Below, piece after piece: positions 24,981 to 33,556 of a DNA stretch of 64,000 nucleotides (the first letter of the stretch is position 1; each line of letters opens with the position of its first letter). A program made the translations under genes and the position numbers. The DNA comes from Alkalinema sp. FACHB-956 (GTDB lineage Bacteria > Cyanobacteriota > Cyanobacteriia > Leptolyngbyales > Leptolyngbyaceae), in assembly GCF_014697025.1 (NCBI RefSeq), contig NZ_JACJRC010000026.1, positions 1 to 64,000 on the forward strand, given 5' to 3'. The notes under the pieces were generated by a model that was not told the DNA's origin, made no database searches, and saw nothing but the letters and a program-made list of their open reading frames with translations.

Positions 24981-25652
24981 TCAAGGTTGCCAATGGTATT
25001 TCACATTGGGTTGACCATTAAATGCATTCACGGACAATTGCCCTGGTTTAAACCCATGGTGTTCGTAAAATTTGCGGGCTTTGAGATTGATCTGCAAGGT
25101 ATCCAGCGTTAGTCCTTGGGGGCAGAGTTGCTTAGCCCGATTGAGCAAAGCAGCGCCAATGCCCTGGTTGTGGTAACGAGAATCAACAAATAGCTGATCC
25201 ACAAATTGCGTTTCTAGTACAACGGCAACAAATCCAATAATTCGATCGCTGGCTGCCTGCTGAGGGATCCCGATCGTTTGATGATGAAGCTGATCCCCAA
25301 TAGGATCCCCAGTAGGATTGCCAATGGAGTTGCTAACAGGAGTACCCATTAAATTCCCAATCGAATCATTAATTGGGTCATTAATTGGATCATTAATTAG
25401 ATTATTGGCTTGCTCGGCGATCGTGGCGACCCAGATAACAGCTTGGGCCAGAAGCTCCTGCTGAAATTTGGTTTGCCAACCGGCGTAGGATTGGGGATGT
25501 TGTAGATCGGGGAAGGTTTGATGCCAAGTACGATGCCAAAGATCGACAACGGCTGGGGCATCCTGGGACTGGTAGGGACGAAGGATGAAGGGGATTTTCT
25601 GGGACGGGAATTCCGAATCAAGGACCCCAGGATGATCAGAGATTGTATGCAT
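24981..25652 (-). CDS. GNAT N-acetyltransferase with a repetitive insert
   Basis: A 223-residue acetyltransferase of the GNAT fold. The acetyl-CoA-binding motif A is FVDSRYHNQGIGAALLNRA (about 155-173), and the C-terminal ARKFYEHHGF is typical of RimI-like members. Between the second and third core strands (about residues 83-130) there is an insert of short hydrophilic repeats (IND-P, SIGN-P/TGDPIGD) not found in the family. The insert looks like an expanded microsatellite that stayed in frame. The gene begins 9 bases after the ferredoxin stop and is probably in its operon. Acceptor unknown. Confidence 0.82.
   Translation of the reverse strand: MHTISDHPGVLDSEFPSQKIPFILRPYQSQDAPAVVDLWHRTWHQTFPDLQHPQSYAGWQTKFQQELLAQAVIWVATIAEQANNLINDPINDPINDSIGNLMGTPVSNSIGNPTGDPIGDQLHHQTIGIPQQAASDRIIGFVAVVLETQFVDQLFVDSRYHNQGIGAALLNRAKQLCPQGLTLDTLQINLKARKFYEHHGFKPGQLSVNAFNGQPNVKYHWQP
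25278..25406. repeat. In-frame degenerate tandem repeat inside the GNAT gene
   Basis: Imperfect 12-base units of the type ATTAATTGGGTC / ATTAATTGGATC and related ATTCCCAATnGGA units encode Ile-Asn-Asp-Pro- and Ile-Gly-Asn-Pro-like repeats. Unit length is a multiple of three, so the reading frame is preserved. Confidence 0.7.
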
Positions 25653-25661
25653 AGGCGCGGG

Positions 25662-26009
25662 TTATGCCTGACTTTGGTAGGGACGGGGCAATTGTCGGAG
25701 TTGATGGGCTGTGTCTTGGTCGCTATTATTTTTTCTGCCATAGCCCCACCCCAAAATCCGGCGATACTCCCCTAGGATGCCACGATCGATGAGTGCCGCT
25801 TCATCCACGGGAATCTGGGTGTGGGACTGCGGTGCTACATAGAGGGCATCCGCTGGACAATAGGCTTCACACATGAAACAGGTTTGACAATCTTCTTGGC
25901 GAGCAATCACTGGCGGTTGGTCAGGCACTGCATCAAACACATTGGTTGGACAGACCTGAACGCAAACATCACAATTAATGCAACGATGATGGCTGACTAG
26001 CTCGATCAT
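25662..26009 (-). CDS. Two-cluster [4Fe-4S] ferredoxin paired with flavoprotein (second module)
   Basis: A 115-residue protein with Cys10, 13, 16, 20 and Cys41, 44, 47, 51 in two CxxCxxCxxxCP motifs, plus a C-terminal tail of about 60 residues containing LGEYRRILGW. The ATG overlaps the stop of the flavoprotein gene (ATGA), so the two are translationally coupled. A second copy of this ferredoxin type, with the same tail pattern (LLGSYRRDVGW), is cut by the window's right edge at 63778. It is presumably the electron partner of the 574-residue flavoprotein. It differs from the shorter AprB-like protein at 15778 in cluster spacing and tail. Confidence 0.9.
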   Translation of the reverse strand: MIELVSHHRCINCDVCVQVCPTNVFDAVPDQPPVIARQEDCQTCFMCEAYCPADALYVAPQSHTQIPVDEAALIDRGILGEYRRILGWGYGRKNNSDQDTAHQLRQLPRPYQSQA

Positions 26010-27730
26010 AGGGATCCTCCGGCAGCGATGGTGAGTTCAGACTGATTGCCCGCTGGATTAATCGTTGCAATGGGGGTTGGATTAGAGGAAGTGATGGTAG
26101 CAGCGATAGCGTTTTCTCTCGTATCTTCTCGATCGCGAATCCAGTCGCGCCGCACCCAGAGCCGATCTAAGCCGCCCGATGCTTGGTAATAACGCTGCTG
26201 GGGATCGGTATCGGGATAATCGACGCGCAGATGTTCCCCCCGACTTTCGGTGCGATGGAGCGCACTAAAGTAACCCCAGCGGGCCACCGCAGTGAGGGCA
26301 GCGGCACGGCGCGAAAATTCCACATCCCGTACGGTATCTTGTTTGGGGGTTCCCTGAACCTGTCGCCATAGGGTTTCCAATTGGGCTAAGGAATGAACCA
26401 AACCGGCCTCAGATCGGAAGTGATTTTTTTCTAAAGGAAAGACCTCCGCCTGTACCCCTTCAACGATCGCCGCACTATCAAAGGAGTCCTGATGGGTCGA
26501 TCGTAATCCGGCCTGTCCTGCGGGAAAAACCTCCCTGGCATGAATTTGATCCCCCAGACCCTTGGCAAAGGTCGCTGCCCCCGCCCCCGCCCATTGCCCT
26601 GTGGAGATGGCCCAAGCGGCATTGGGACCTCCACCCCCAGAGCTGAGTCCTGCTAAAAATTCTCGGGAAGCCGCATCCCCCGCTGCATACAAACCGGGAA
26701 CCGTCGTCGCGCAGTCATCAGCCACAAGCCGAATGCCTCCCGTCCCCCGCACAGTTCCCTCCAACAGCATTGTCACAGGTACCCGTTCTGTGTAGGGATC
26801 AATCTCTGCTTTTTTGTAGGGCAAGAAGGCAATAAAGTGCGATTTCTCAATCACTGCTTTGACTTCGGGGGTGGCTCGATCCAACTGGGCATAGACTGGG
26901 CCTTGCAGCAGCGCCTTGGGCAAAAAGCTTGGGTCACGACGACCATTGATATAACCGCCCAAATCATTGCCCGCTTCATCGGTAAAGGTGGCCCAACCAA
27001 AGGGCACTCCCCGCGTCACCGTGGCATTAAAGGCCGTCGAAATGGCATAGTGATTGGATGCCTCCATACTGGACAGTTCGCCCCCCACCTCTGCGGCCAT
27101 CAGGAGCCCATCCCCCGTATTGGTATTGCAACCCAAGGCTTTACTTAGAAAAGCACAGCCCCCATTGGCTAACACCACGGCTCCAGCCCGAACGGTATAG
27201 GCCCGATCGTGTTGTCGCTGGATACCCCGTGCACCGGCCACGGCCCCATCCTGGGTGAGTAACAGCTCTAAGGCGGGGCTTTGATCGAGAATTTGCACCC
27301 CAGCGCGCAGCAAGGTCTTGCGCAGAATCCGCATATATTCAGGGCCGTAGTAACTCTGCCGCACCGATTTCCCATTTTCCTTAGGAAAGCGATACCCCCA
27401 ACTTTCTACGAGGGGCAAACTAAGCCAGGTTTTTTCAATGACACGCTCAATCCAACGACGATTGGCGAGGTCTTTTCCCAGGCGATAACGCTCCTGGCTA
27501 ATCCGTTCCCAATGCTCGGGGCTCGGAGCCATAATGCCATTGCCACTGGCGGCGGCGGCTCCACTCGTGCCTAAAAATCCCTTATCCACTACAACCACTC
27601 TTGCGCCTTGGCTGGCCGCAGACCAAGCCGCCCAAGCCGCAGCAGGCCCCCCGCCCACAACTAGGACATCGGCAGTGAGTTGCAATTCCGTTTCAGCCTG
27701 AATCGATACATGAGTAGACACGGACATCAT
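26006..27730 (-). CDS. Fumarate-reductase/AprA-like FAD flavoprotein (second module)
   Basis: A 574-residue flavoprotein with the FAD-binding fold VVGGGPAAAWAAWSAA (24-39), a central VLANGGCAFLSKALG stretch and the C-terminal FAD contact GLYAAGDAASREF. The helical domain includes RRAAALTAVARWGYFSALHRTESRGEH. It is only distantly similar to the flavoprotein at 16012, mainly in the FAD elements and in the ESRxxxxxxRxDYPDxD region, which both share. The last 45 residues are a Ser/Thr/Asn/Pro-rich tail. Two adjacent ATGs (27730, 27727) are possible starts after AAGGGA. It lies downstream of a taurine-type ABC operon and is coupled to the ferredoxin gene. Substrate unknown; a sulfur-linked oxidoreduction is inferred. 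Confidence 0.85.
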   Translation of the reverse strand: MMSVSTHVSIQAETELQLTADVLVVGGGPAAAWAAWSAASQGARVVVVDKGFLGTSGAAAASGNGIMAPSPEHWERISQERYRLGKDLANRRWIERVIEKTWLSLPLVESWGYRFPKENGKSVRQSYYGPEYMRILRKTLLRAGVQILDQSPALELLLTQDGAVAGARGIQRQHDRAYTVRAGAVVLANGGCAFLSKALGCNTNTGDGLLMAAEVGGELSSMEASNHYAISTAFNATVTRGVPFGWATFTDEAGNDLGGYINGRRDPSFLPKALLQGPVYAQLDRATPEVKAVIEKSHFIAFLPYKKAEIDPYTERVPVTMLLEGTVRGTGGIRLVADDCATTVPGLYAAGDAASREFLAGLSSGGGGPNAAWAISTGQWAGAGAATFAKGLGDQIHAREVFPAGQAGLRSTHQDSFDSAAIVEGVQAEVFPLEKNHFRSEAGLVHSLAQLETLWRQVQGTPKQDTVRDVEFSRRAAALTAVARWGYFSALHRTESRGEHLRVDYPDTDPQQRYYQASGGLDRLWVRRDWIRDREDTRENAIAATITSSNPTPIATINPAGNQSELTIAAGGSL

Positions 27731-27963
27731 TCCCTTATTACAAACAAACGCTAAACAATGGAAAGGGACATGTCAGCAGAGTCAAATAGAGTAATACTAT
27801 TTACCCGATTCCATTGAAGTTCGCAAAGCTAGATGCGTGTTAGAGCAGCAACATACCAGATATAAAAAGCCTAACAGTCCCTCAATATTATAGAAATGGC
27901 ATCCGATCGAGGGAGTTGTCTGTAATACAAATTTTATGTATCCCATACTATTCGTGTATCTAA

Positions 27964-28785
27964 CTATTCCATCTGATCAGTCCGGATGCTATTAACCAGC
28001 AGTTCTCGCATTGCGATAAAGTCTTGGGAAAGTCGCAGGGTCGAGGCGGATTCATCGAGCGATCGCTGGGCAAATGGATTAGCAATTTCCTTGACAATCC
28101 GACCAGGACGAGCGTGCATCACGAGAATCCGGGTGGATAGGAGCAATGCCTCCTCGACATCGTGGGTGATAAAAAAGATAGTTTTCTGGGTTTTTTGCCA
28201 AATCCCCCGCAGGTGAGTTTGCATTGACTCGCGGGTTAGGGCATCTAATGCCCCAAAGGGTTCATCCATGAGGATGATTTGGGGCTCGGCGGCTAAGGTG
28301 CGAGCGATCGCGGCTCGTTGCTGCATACCGCCAGACAGTTGATAGGGCAACAAATGGGCTGCATGGGCCAGATCCACCATGTCCAGTACGGCTGAGGCCC
28401 GCTGTTTGCGCTCTAGTTTGGCAACCCGTTTCATCTGTAGGCCGAATTCAACATTGCGGGCGATCGAGAGCCAAGGAAACAAATTGGGTCGCTGAAATAC
28501 CACGCCAACATCGGCATTCGGTGCGGTATGGGGTTTGCCTGCCACCCAAATGGAGCCTTGAGTTGGTTTTTGATAAGCTGCAAGTACCCGCAGTAGGGTG
28601 GTTTTGCCACAACCGGAGGAACCCAGAACACAGACAAAATCACCAGTGGCTAAGGCTAGATTAATATCCTGTAAAACTTCGTTACGATCAGTGCCATTAC
28701 CAAAGCTAACGCTAACATTCACAAGCTTGGCAACACTAGGGGTGATCTGTGCTGATGTAACGGGTCTGCTACTTTGGACTGTCAT
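27964..28785 (-). CDS. tauB: Taurine/sulfonate-type ABC transporter ATP-binding protein
   Basis: A 273-residue ATPase with intact elements: Walker A GSSGCGKT (55-62), Q-loop FQRPNLFPW, signature LSGGMQQR (150-157), Walker B IILMDE (170-175), D-loop GALD and switch His in [18 protein letters not shown] lies just before ATG. It is the last gene of amidase-permease-binding protein-ATPase, and the TauA-type binding protein next to it supports the taurine assignment. The gene symbol rests on that context rather than on ATPase sequence alone. Confidence 0.88.
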   Translation of the reverse strand: MTVQSSRPVTSAQITPSVAKLVNVSVSFGNGTDRNEVLQDINLALATGDFVCVLGSSGCGKTTLLRVLAAYQKPTQGSIWVAGKPHTAPNADVGVVFQRPNLFPWLSIARNVEFGLQMKRVAKLERKQRASAVLDMVDLAHAAHLLPYQLSGGMQQRAAIARTLAAEPQIILMDEPFGALDALTRESMQTHLRGIWQKTQKTIFFITHDVEEALLLSTRILVMHARPGRIVKEIANPFAQRSLDESASTLRLSQDFIAMRELLVNSIRTDQME

Positions 28786-28844
28786 CCTCTAGGTTCCTCG
28801 ATGCGAGACGGGTTAGAAATGAGAGGTCGCTCAATGAGCGATGG

Positions 28845-29921
28845 CTATTTGTTGGTATAAATGGCCTGTTGATAGGTCGCCAAATCCGGAGCGCTATTGA
28901 TCTTTTTCTGGGTTACGGCAAAATCAGCTGAACTCTTGAGGATTTTGGCAAAATCCCCCGGCTGACTGGCTGCACCTAGGTATTTAGCCTCTTTTTGTTC
29001 CGATGAATCCAGCCAAATGACGCCGTTACTCCCAGCTTCTGTGTCCGCTGGGGTGATGTTAATTTCCTTGGCTAGGGCCGCGATCGCAGTTTTTGGATCG
29101 GTGCGATAGAGTTTGACTGCTTCATCGAGGAGGCTGATGTACTGTTTCACCACGTCTGGATATTTCTCAGCAAACTCCTTGCGCACCACCCCGACATCAG
29201 CGGTGATAATGCCTTTCTTGGCAACATCGGCGGAGGTGGTGATAATCTGGCCGCCATCTTTTTTCAGCTTGCCAAGATTTGGTTCCCACACATAACTCGC
29301 ATCAATGTCCCCCCGTTGCCATGCAGCCACAATATCCGGCGGTTGCAGATCGAGGATGGTCACATCCTTCTGATCAATTTTTTCCTGGAGTAATAGGGAT
29401 TCTAGGGAGAAGTGGGCGGTTGAACCAAAGGGGGTTGCGACTTTCTTACCCTTGAGATCGGCGATCGATTGCACTCCATTTTTGCCAATCAGAGCCTCCG
29501 CTGAACCAATAATGTCGTGAATAAAGTAAACCTGGTAGGCCAAGCCCTGGGCAATCCCTACACTCGCTGGTACCGATCCGACTAAACCAAAGTCAATGCC
29601 ATTGGCCGCGATCGCCGTATTCACATCGCGTCCAGAGTCAAAACTGGTGTATTGAACTTGGGAGTTTGGAAAGGCTTTCGCTGCTAGGCCCAAGGCTTTC
29701 ACTAAGAGCTCTCCGTTGGGAATCACTTGGTAGCCAATCCGAATCTTATCCGGCACGGAGCCACCGGAGCTATTCACAGTAGAAGGATTGCCGCTAGCCG
29801 TAGGTGAGCTGCTAGAACTCGATCGACCCGTTTGCTCACTAGCGCAACTGGACAAAATGACTGGTACTGTAGCACCCACCAAACCCAACAACAGATTTCG
29901 ACGTTTCAAATTCACAATCAC
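28845..29921 (-). CDS. tauA: Taurine ABC transporter substrate-binding lipoprotein, TauA-like
   Basis: A 358-residue binding protein with signal NLLLGLVGATVPVILSSC (lipobox LSSC). The body follows TauA closely in order: IGYQVIPNGELLVKALGL, FDSGRDVNTAIAANGIDFG, GSAEALI, LKGKKVATPFGSTAHFSL, LDLQPPDIVAAWQRGDIDA, YVWEPNLGKLKKDG. The QPPxIxAAWQRGDID block is diagnostic. The start is GTG at 29921 or 29915, downstream of GAGGAG. It delivers taurine or a close analogue to the TauBC complex encoded on either side. The gene lies 26 bases after the permease stop. Confidence 0.93.
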   Translation of the reverse strand: MIVNLKRRNLLLGLVGATVPVILSSCASEQTGRSSSSSSPTASGNPSTVNSSGGSVPDKIRIGYQVIPNGELLVKALGLAAKAFPNSQVQYTSFDSGRDVNTAIAANGIDFGLVGSVPASVGIAQGLAYQVYFIHDIIGSAEALIGKNGVQSIADLKGKKVATPFGSTAHFSLESLLLQEKIDQKDVTILDLQPPDIVAAWQRGDIDASYVWEPNLGKLKKDGGQIITTSADVAKKGIITADVGVVRKEFAEKYPDVVKQYISLLDEAVKLYRTDPKTAIAALAKEINITPADTEAGSNGVIWLDSSEQKEAKYLGAASQPGDFAKILKSSADFAVTQKKINSAPDLATYQQAIYTNK

Positions 29922-29947
29922 TCACTCCTCGCTCAAACTCTTATCAA

Positions 29948-30778
29948 CTACGCATCGCGACCAATCCAGGGAAGCTGACTTTTCTCGACCCAACGAATCA
30001 CGGTGTCGATCAAGATTGCAATCGTTCCCATGATGATAATGCCAACAAAAATTACATCACTTCGGAGAAATTTACTCGCATCTAAGACCATCCAGCCGAT
30101 CCCGGAAACGGCAGCGACCATTTCCGCTGCCACTAGTGTGGAATAGGCAACGCCGATCGCGGTTCGTAACCCCGTAAAAATTTCTGGTAGACAGGAGGGC
30201 AAGATGACATAGACAAATAGCTGCCAGCCCGATGCTCCCAGCGATCGTGCGCCATTGATGCGATCGATGGAAATCCGCTGCACCCCCGAGACAACCGCCA
30301 GAAATAAGGGTGCAAACGCAGCGAGAAATAACAGCGCAATCTTCGAGGGATTTTCAATTCCCAGCCAAATGACCAGTAAGGTGTAATAGGCTAGGGGAGG
30401 TAGGGGCCGGTAAAATTCAATCAGGGGATCAAGGGCCGCTCGTGCTGGTTTGAAGAAACCACACAGCATACCCAACGGAATCGCGGTCACGATCGCGAAT
30501 ACTAGGGCGGCAAATAGCCGATACATACTTTGGAAAATGTGATACCCTAACGAGTTACCTTTGTAGCCCTCACTCAAAATTCTCAGGAAGGCTGACCATA
30601 CAGCGATCGGTGAGGGTAAGAATAGCGGGCTGACCCACTTGAAGGATGTCGCGATCGTCCACAAGACTAAGATTACCAGAACCGAGGTAATGGAAATCAA
30701 TCGTTCTGAAGTCCAGAATCGCCGATTCAACTGAACCCAATTCACCGCATTATCGATTTGCTTCGTCCTGAGGTTCAT
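29948..30778 (-). CDS. tauC: Taurine/sulfonate-type ABC transporter permease
   Basis: A 276-residue inner-membrane permease of the SsuC/TauC type. The first transmembrane segment is near residues 30-47 (LISITSVLVILVLWTIAT); the core follows, with the EAA-type loop NGARSLGASGWQLFVYVILPS around 173-193. GIGWMVLDASKFLRSDVIFVG near the end is characteristic of the group. It begins 2 bases after the amidase stop codon, so it is tightly coupled to that gene. Confidence 0.9.
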   Translation of the reverse strand: MNLRTKQIDNAVNWVQLNRRFWTSERLISITSVLVILVLWTIATSFKWVSPLFLPSPIAVWSAFLRILSEGYKGNSLGYHIFQSMYRLFAALVFAIVTAIPLGMLCGFFKPARAALDPLIEFYRPLPPLAYYTLLVIWLGIENPSKIALLFLAAFAPLFLAVVSGVQRISIDRINGARSLGASGWQLFVYVILPSCLPEIFTGLRTAIGVAYSTLVAAEMVAAVSGIGWMVLDASKFLRSDVIFVGIIIMGTIAILIDTVIRWVEKSQLPWIGRDA

Positions 30779-30780
30779 GA

Positions 30781-32220
30781 CTATCGTAGTGTTGGGGTTG
30801 TAAAGGGATGCACTGTTTCGTATGCCTTTGCCGCTTGTAGTACTAGAGCATCGTTATATTTGGCCCCAACAATTTGTAAGCCAACGGGTAAACCGGCTGC
30901 GGTAAATCCGATCGGCACCGAGGCAGCGGGTTGTTGGGTCAAATTAAAGGGATAGGTAAAGGGTGTCCAGTGTAATCCTGGGGGATACAAAGCGGATTGT
31001 GGCCCCCCTTGGCCCACGGGAAAAGCCACGATCGGTAAAGTCGGCGTGAGCAATAAATCATAGTTCTGATGAAACAGGCTGAGTTGTCGTCCGAGTGCTT
31101 CCCGCGCCTCCAGAGCCTGCTGATATTCGGCGAGGGTCACGGCTTCTCCGGCTGCGGCTGAAGCTTGCAGGCCATCTTCAACTAACGCCCGTTGTTCCGC
31201 TGTGAACGATCGCAGTAACTTGGCTGCCCCCGTAATCCAGAACGTCCGAAAAATAGGATAGGGATTCTCAAATCCTGGATCAACTGGCTCCACGATCGCC
31301 CCTAATGTGGCAAATACCTGCACTGCCTTTTCCACCAGCGCCGCCACCTCTGGCTCCACTGCGGCATAACCCAAATTTGGACTATAGGCAATTCGCAACC
31401 CTTTCACACCTCGCCCTAAATTCAGGCGATAGTCTTGGCCAGATTCCGGCAGTGCATACCAGTCACGGGGATCGGGATGGGCGATCGCCGTTAACCCCAG
31501 CGCCGCATCCTCAACATGGCGCGTTATTACCCCAATGTGAAACAGGGTTCCCGTATGGGCGGACGGATAGCCCGCAACCCGCCCAAAGGTGGGTTTGAAC
31601 CCAAAAACGCCTGTAAATGCAGCCGGTTGGCGAGTCGAGCCACCCCCATCGGTACTAATGTGCAACATGCCTAGGTTTAAGGCCGCTGCAACCGCTGCAC
31701 CGCCACTGCTACCACCGGGTGTCAGTTCTAGGTTCCAAGGATTGCGCGTAATTCCGCTCAAAGGGGATTCCGTTACCCCTTTCCAGCCAAATTCGGAAGT
31801 GGTTGTTTTGCCTAAAAAAATTGCACCCTGCGATCGTAACTGAGCTACGGCTGGTGCATCTTCCTGCCATGATTGCTGAAGGGAAATGGCCCGACTGCCT
31901 CGCAGGGTTGGCCAGTTTTTTGTGAGCAGTAAATCCTTAACGGTGGTGGGAATACCATCCACTAAGCCCAACGGCTCACCCCGCTGCCAACGGGCTTCTG
32001 AAGCTCTTGCTGCGGTTAATGCACGGGCTTCATCAACTAGAACAAAGGCATTCACTGAGCGATTGGTGAGTCGAATCTGGCGGAGTACCGCCTGCGTCAC
32101 TTCTACGGGTGAGAGCGATCGATTTCTATAATGATGCAGTAAATCGATCGCATTGAGGTTTTGAACATCCGTGGGTGTAGAAGATGAGCTGGTTTGAGGT
32201 GCCGCCGCCTGAAGGTTCAT
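30781..32220 (-). CDS. Amidase-signature hydrolase at the head of the taurine ABC operon
   Basis: A 479-residue amidase-signature enzyme with the full catalytic triad: Lys95 (TTVKDLL), cis-Ser171 (GGSSGG, 169-174) and the nucleophile Ser195 (DGGGSTRQPA). The sequence fits free-standing amidases rather than GatA, as no GatB/C genes are nearby. It has no signal peptide, so it should act in the cytoplasm. Only 2 bases separate it from tauC, and the direction is the same. I infer that it hydrolyses an amide brought in by the transporter, such as an N-acyl-taurine. Vertebrate FAAH, of the same family, does cleave N-acyl-taurines, but the substrate here is untested. Confidence 0.9.
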   Translation of the reverse strand: MNLQAAAPQTSSSSTPTDVQNLNAIDLLHHYRNRSLSPVEVTQAVLRQIRLTNRSVNAFVLVDEARALTAARASEARWQRGEPLGLVDGIPTTVKDLLLTKNWPTLRGSRAISLQQSWQEDAPAVAQLRSQGAIFLGKTTTSEFGWKGVTESPLSGITRNPWNLELTPGGSSGGAAVAAALNLGMLHISTDGGGSTRQPAAFTGVFGFKPTFGRVAGYPSAHTGTLFHIGVITRHVEDAALGLTAIAHPDPRDWYALPESGQDYRLNLGRGVKGLRIAYSPNLGYAAVEPEVAALVEKAVQVFATLGAIVEPVDPGFENPYPIFRTFWITGAAKLLRSFTAEQRALVEDGLQASAAAGEAVTLAEYQQALEAREALGRQLSLFHQNYDLLLTPTLPIVAFPVGQGGPQSALYPPGLHWTPFTYPFNLTQQPAASVPIGFTAAGLPVGLQIVGAKYNDALVLQAAKAYETVHPFTTPTLR

Positions 32221-32261
32221 AAGTTGAGCCAGATACTGAATGAACGCGAAAATGCTAGAGC

Positions 32262-33434
32262 CTAGGAGGGTTGCTTTTGCCAGGTAATAATCACCACACC
32301 ATCCCCGGCCTTTGAGGGTAATAAACTAAGAAACAGGGGGGTATTGCCTGATTTTTCAATGCGATAAAGTTTGCCCCCACCAAAATCTGGCAAATCAATG
32401 ACCGTATAGCCATTACTTTTTAGCTGTTCACCAAAGAACTCGCTCATCATGTTGTCAGTATAGCCAGTGCCCAAACTGATATTGACCACTTCCGGCTTGG
32501 GTACAGCGGCACCCGCAGCAAACCCCTTTTCCTTGGAGGGGGCATAGGCTAACGCAGGCTGTACCAAGTTGCTCGGGTCCGCTTTTTCAACCGCCAAACC
32601 ATTCAATAGCGCCGCCACTTCTGGTGGGACTTCCACAGCTTTCCGTAGGTCATCCAAGGTGCGGGGGGCATCCGATAGCACGATCGCCTGCCCATTCTCG
32701 GTTTGCAAAATGCTCAAAAACTGCGTTTCTCCCTTGCGTGACACCTGAAATACTTGGCGCAGTGGATCTTGTTCAGCGAGCTTGATTGCATATTGTTTAG
32801 TGGGTAATTCCTTGGTGTAGTACTGTGCGATTTGTGTGAGGGGATCAGCGGTGTGTAAACAGGCCGCTAATCCAAAACAATTTGGCTGTGCTCCAGGATA
32901 ATTAGGAAAGTCGTCCCAGGAAGAAGTTGATTCATCCCCAGATGCAGGACTTGTGGGTGCAGCTTCTTCAGGCTTGGCCTCTGGTTTAAGCGCGGGAGGC
33001 TCTTCCGGTTTGGGCTGGGGCTTGGGTTCAAGTTGCGAAATGGGGGGAATGACCGTAGGGCTTGGAATCACTGGTTTGGGCGCGGGTGGCTGAACCAACT
33101 TTGTAGGTGGCTTGATGCGTTTCAGCTTCGGTATTTTTGTAATTCTAATTTGCTTTTCCTTGGCTTCAGTCTTGGGTGGTGACTTCGCCTCATACTGGGT
33201 GGGAACAAATAACAAAACACTATGGAGAGCAAACGACACGAGGAATGCCAGCCCTACCCATTTAGAAGCAGGACTCGTTTTGCTCGTGGTGAGGCAGAAT
33301 TTAGGTGCAAAATCATCCGAGACCGTTTGTTCCGGCACGATCGTCAAAGATTGAGCGGCTGGGCGATCAATCACTGCCACATTGCTGTCTAAAACGCTGT
33401 CTAAAACTGCCGATTCGGGCTGATTCGGGTGCAT
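32262..33434 (-). CDS. TonB-like proline-rich inner-membrane protein
   Basis: A 390-residue protein with a short cytoplasmic N-terminus, one transmembrane helix near residues 58-77 (VGLAFLVSFALHSVLLF), then a Pro/Lys/Glu-rich stretch (about 80-165) of the kind that spans the periplasm in TonB proteins. The globular C-terminal region (about 175-390) has two similar halves, each with a FxGQLKxNGY- or QYYTKELPTKQY-like element, and is not a recognisable TonB_C domain. I see no ExbB/ExbD or outer-membrane receptor gene nearby. It lies between the amidase and an orphan SsuA gene; a link to outer-membrane uptake is conjecture. Confidence 0.6.
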   Translation of the reverse strand: MHPNQPESAVLDSVLDSNVAVIDRPAAQSLTIVPEQTVSDDFAPKFCLTTSKTSPASKWVGLAFLVSFALHSVLLFVPTQYEAKSPPKTEAKEKQIRITKIPKLKRIKPPTKLVQPPAPKPVIPSPTVIPPISQLEPKPQPKPEEPPALKPEAKPEEAAPTSPASGDESTSSWDDFPNYPGAQPNCFGLAACLHTADPLTQIAQYYTKELPTKQYAIKLAEQDPLRQVFQVSRKGETQFLSILQTENGQAIVLSDAPRTLDDLRKAVEVPPEVAALLNGLAVEKADPSNLVQPALAYAPSKEKGFAAGAAVPKPEVVNISLGTGYTDNMMSEFFGEQLKSNGYTVIDLPDFGGGKLYRIEKSGNTPLFLSLLPSKAGDGVVIITWQKQPS

Positions 33435-33556
33435 AGAATTTCCTGCCTAAATCATCGATCAATTACCCAACAATGACCAATAGAGGAGGATATTACCTCC
33501 TCCCTCGACCTCAGTAGGCACAAATGGATAGGTCACTGATTGACTCAAGTGCATAT

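Noticed and set aside
25397-25741. Minus-strand frame of 114 codons overlapping the ferredoxin and GNAT genes
   Set aside because: It is in a different frame from both genes, which have intact motifs and tight spacing; its translation is basic/Pro-rich with no domain.
27951-27966. TATCTAACTATT half-site similar to the MarR dyad arm
   Set aside because: Only one arm matches and it overlaps the end of the ATPase gene; chance in AT-rich DNA is likely.
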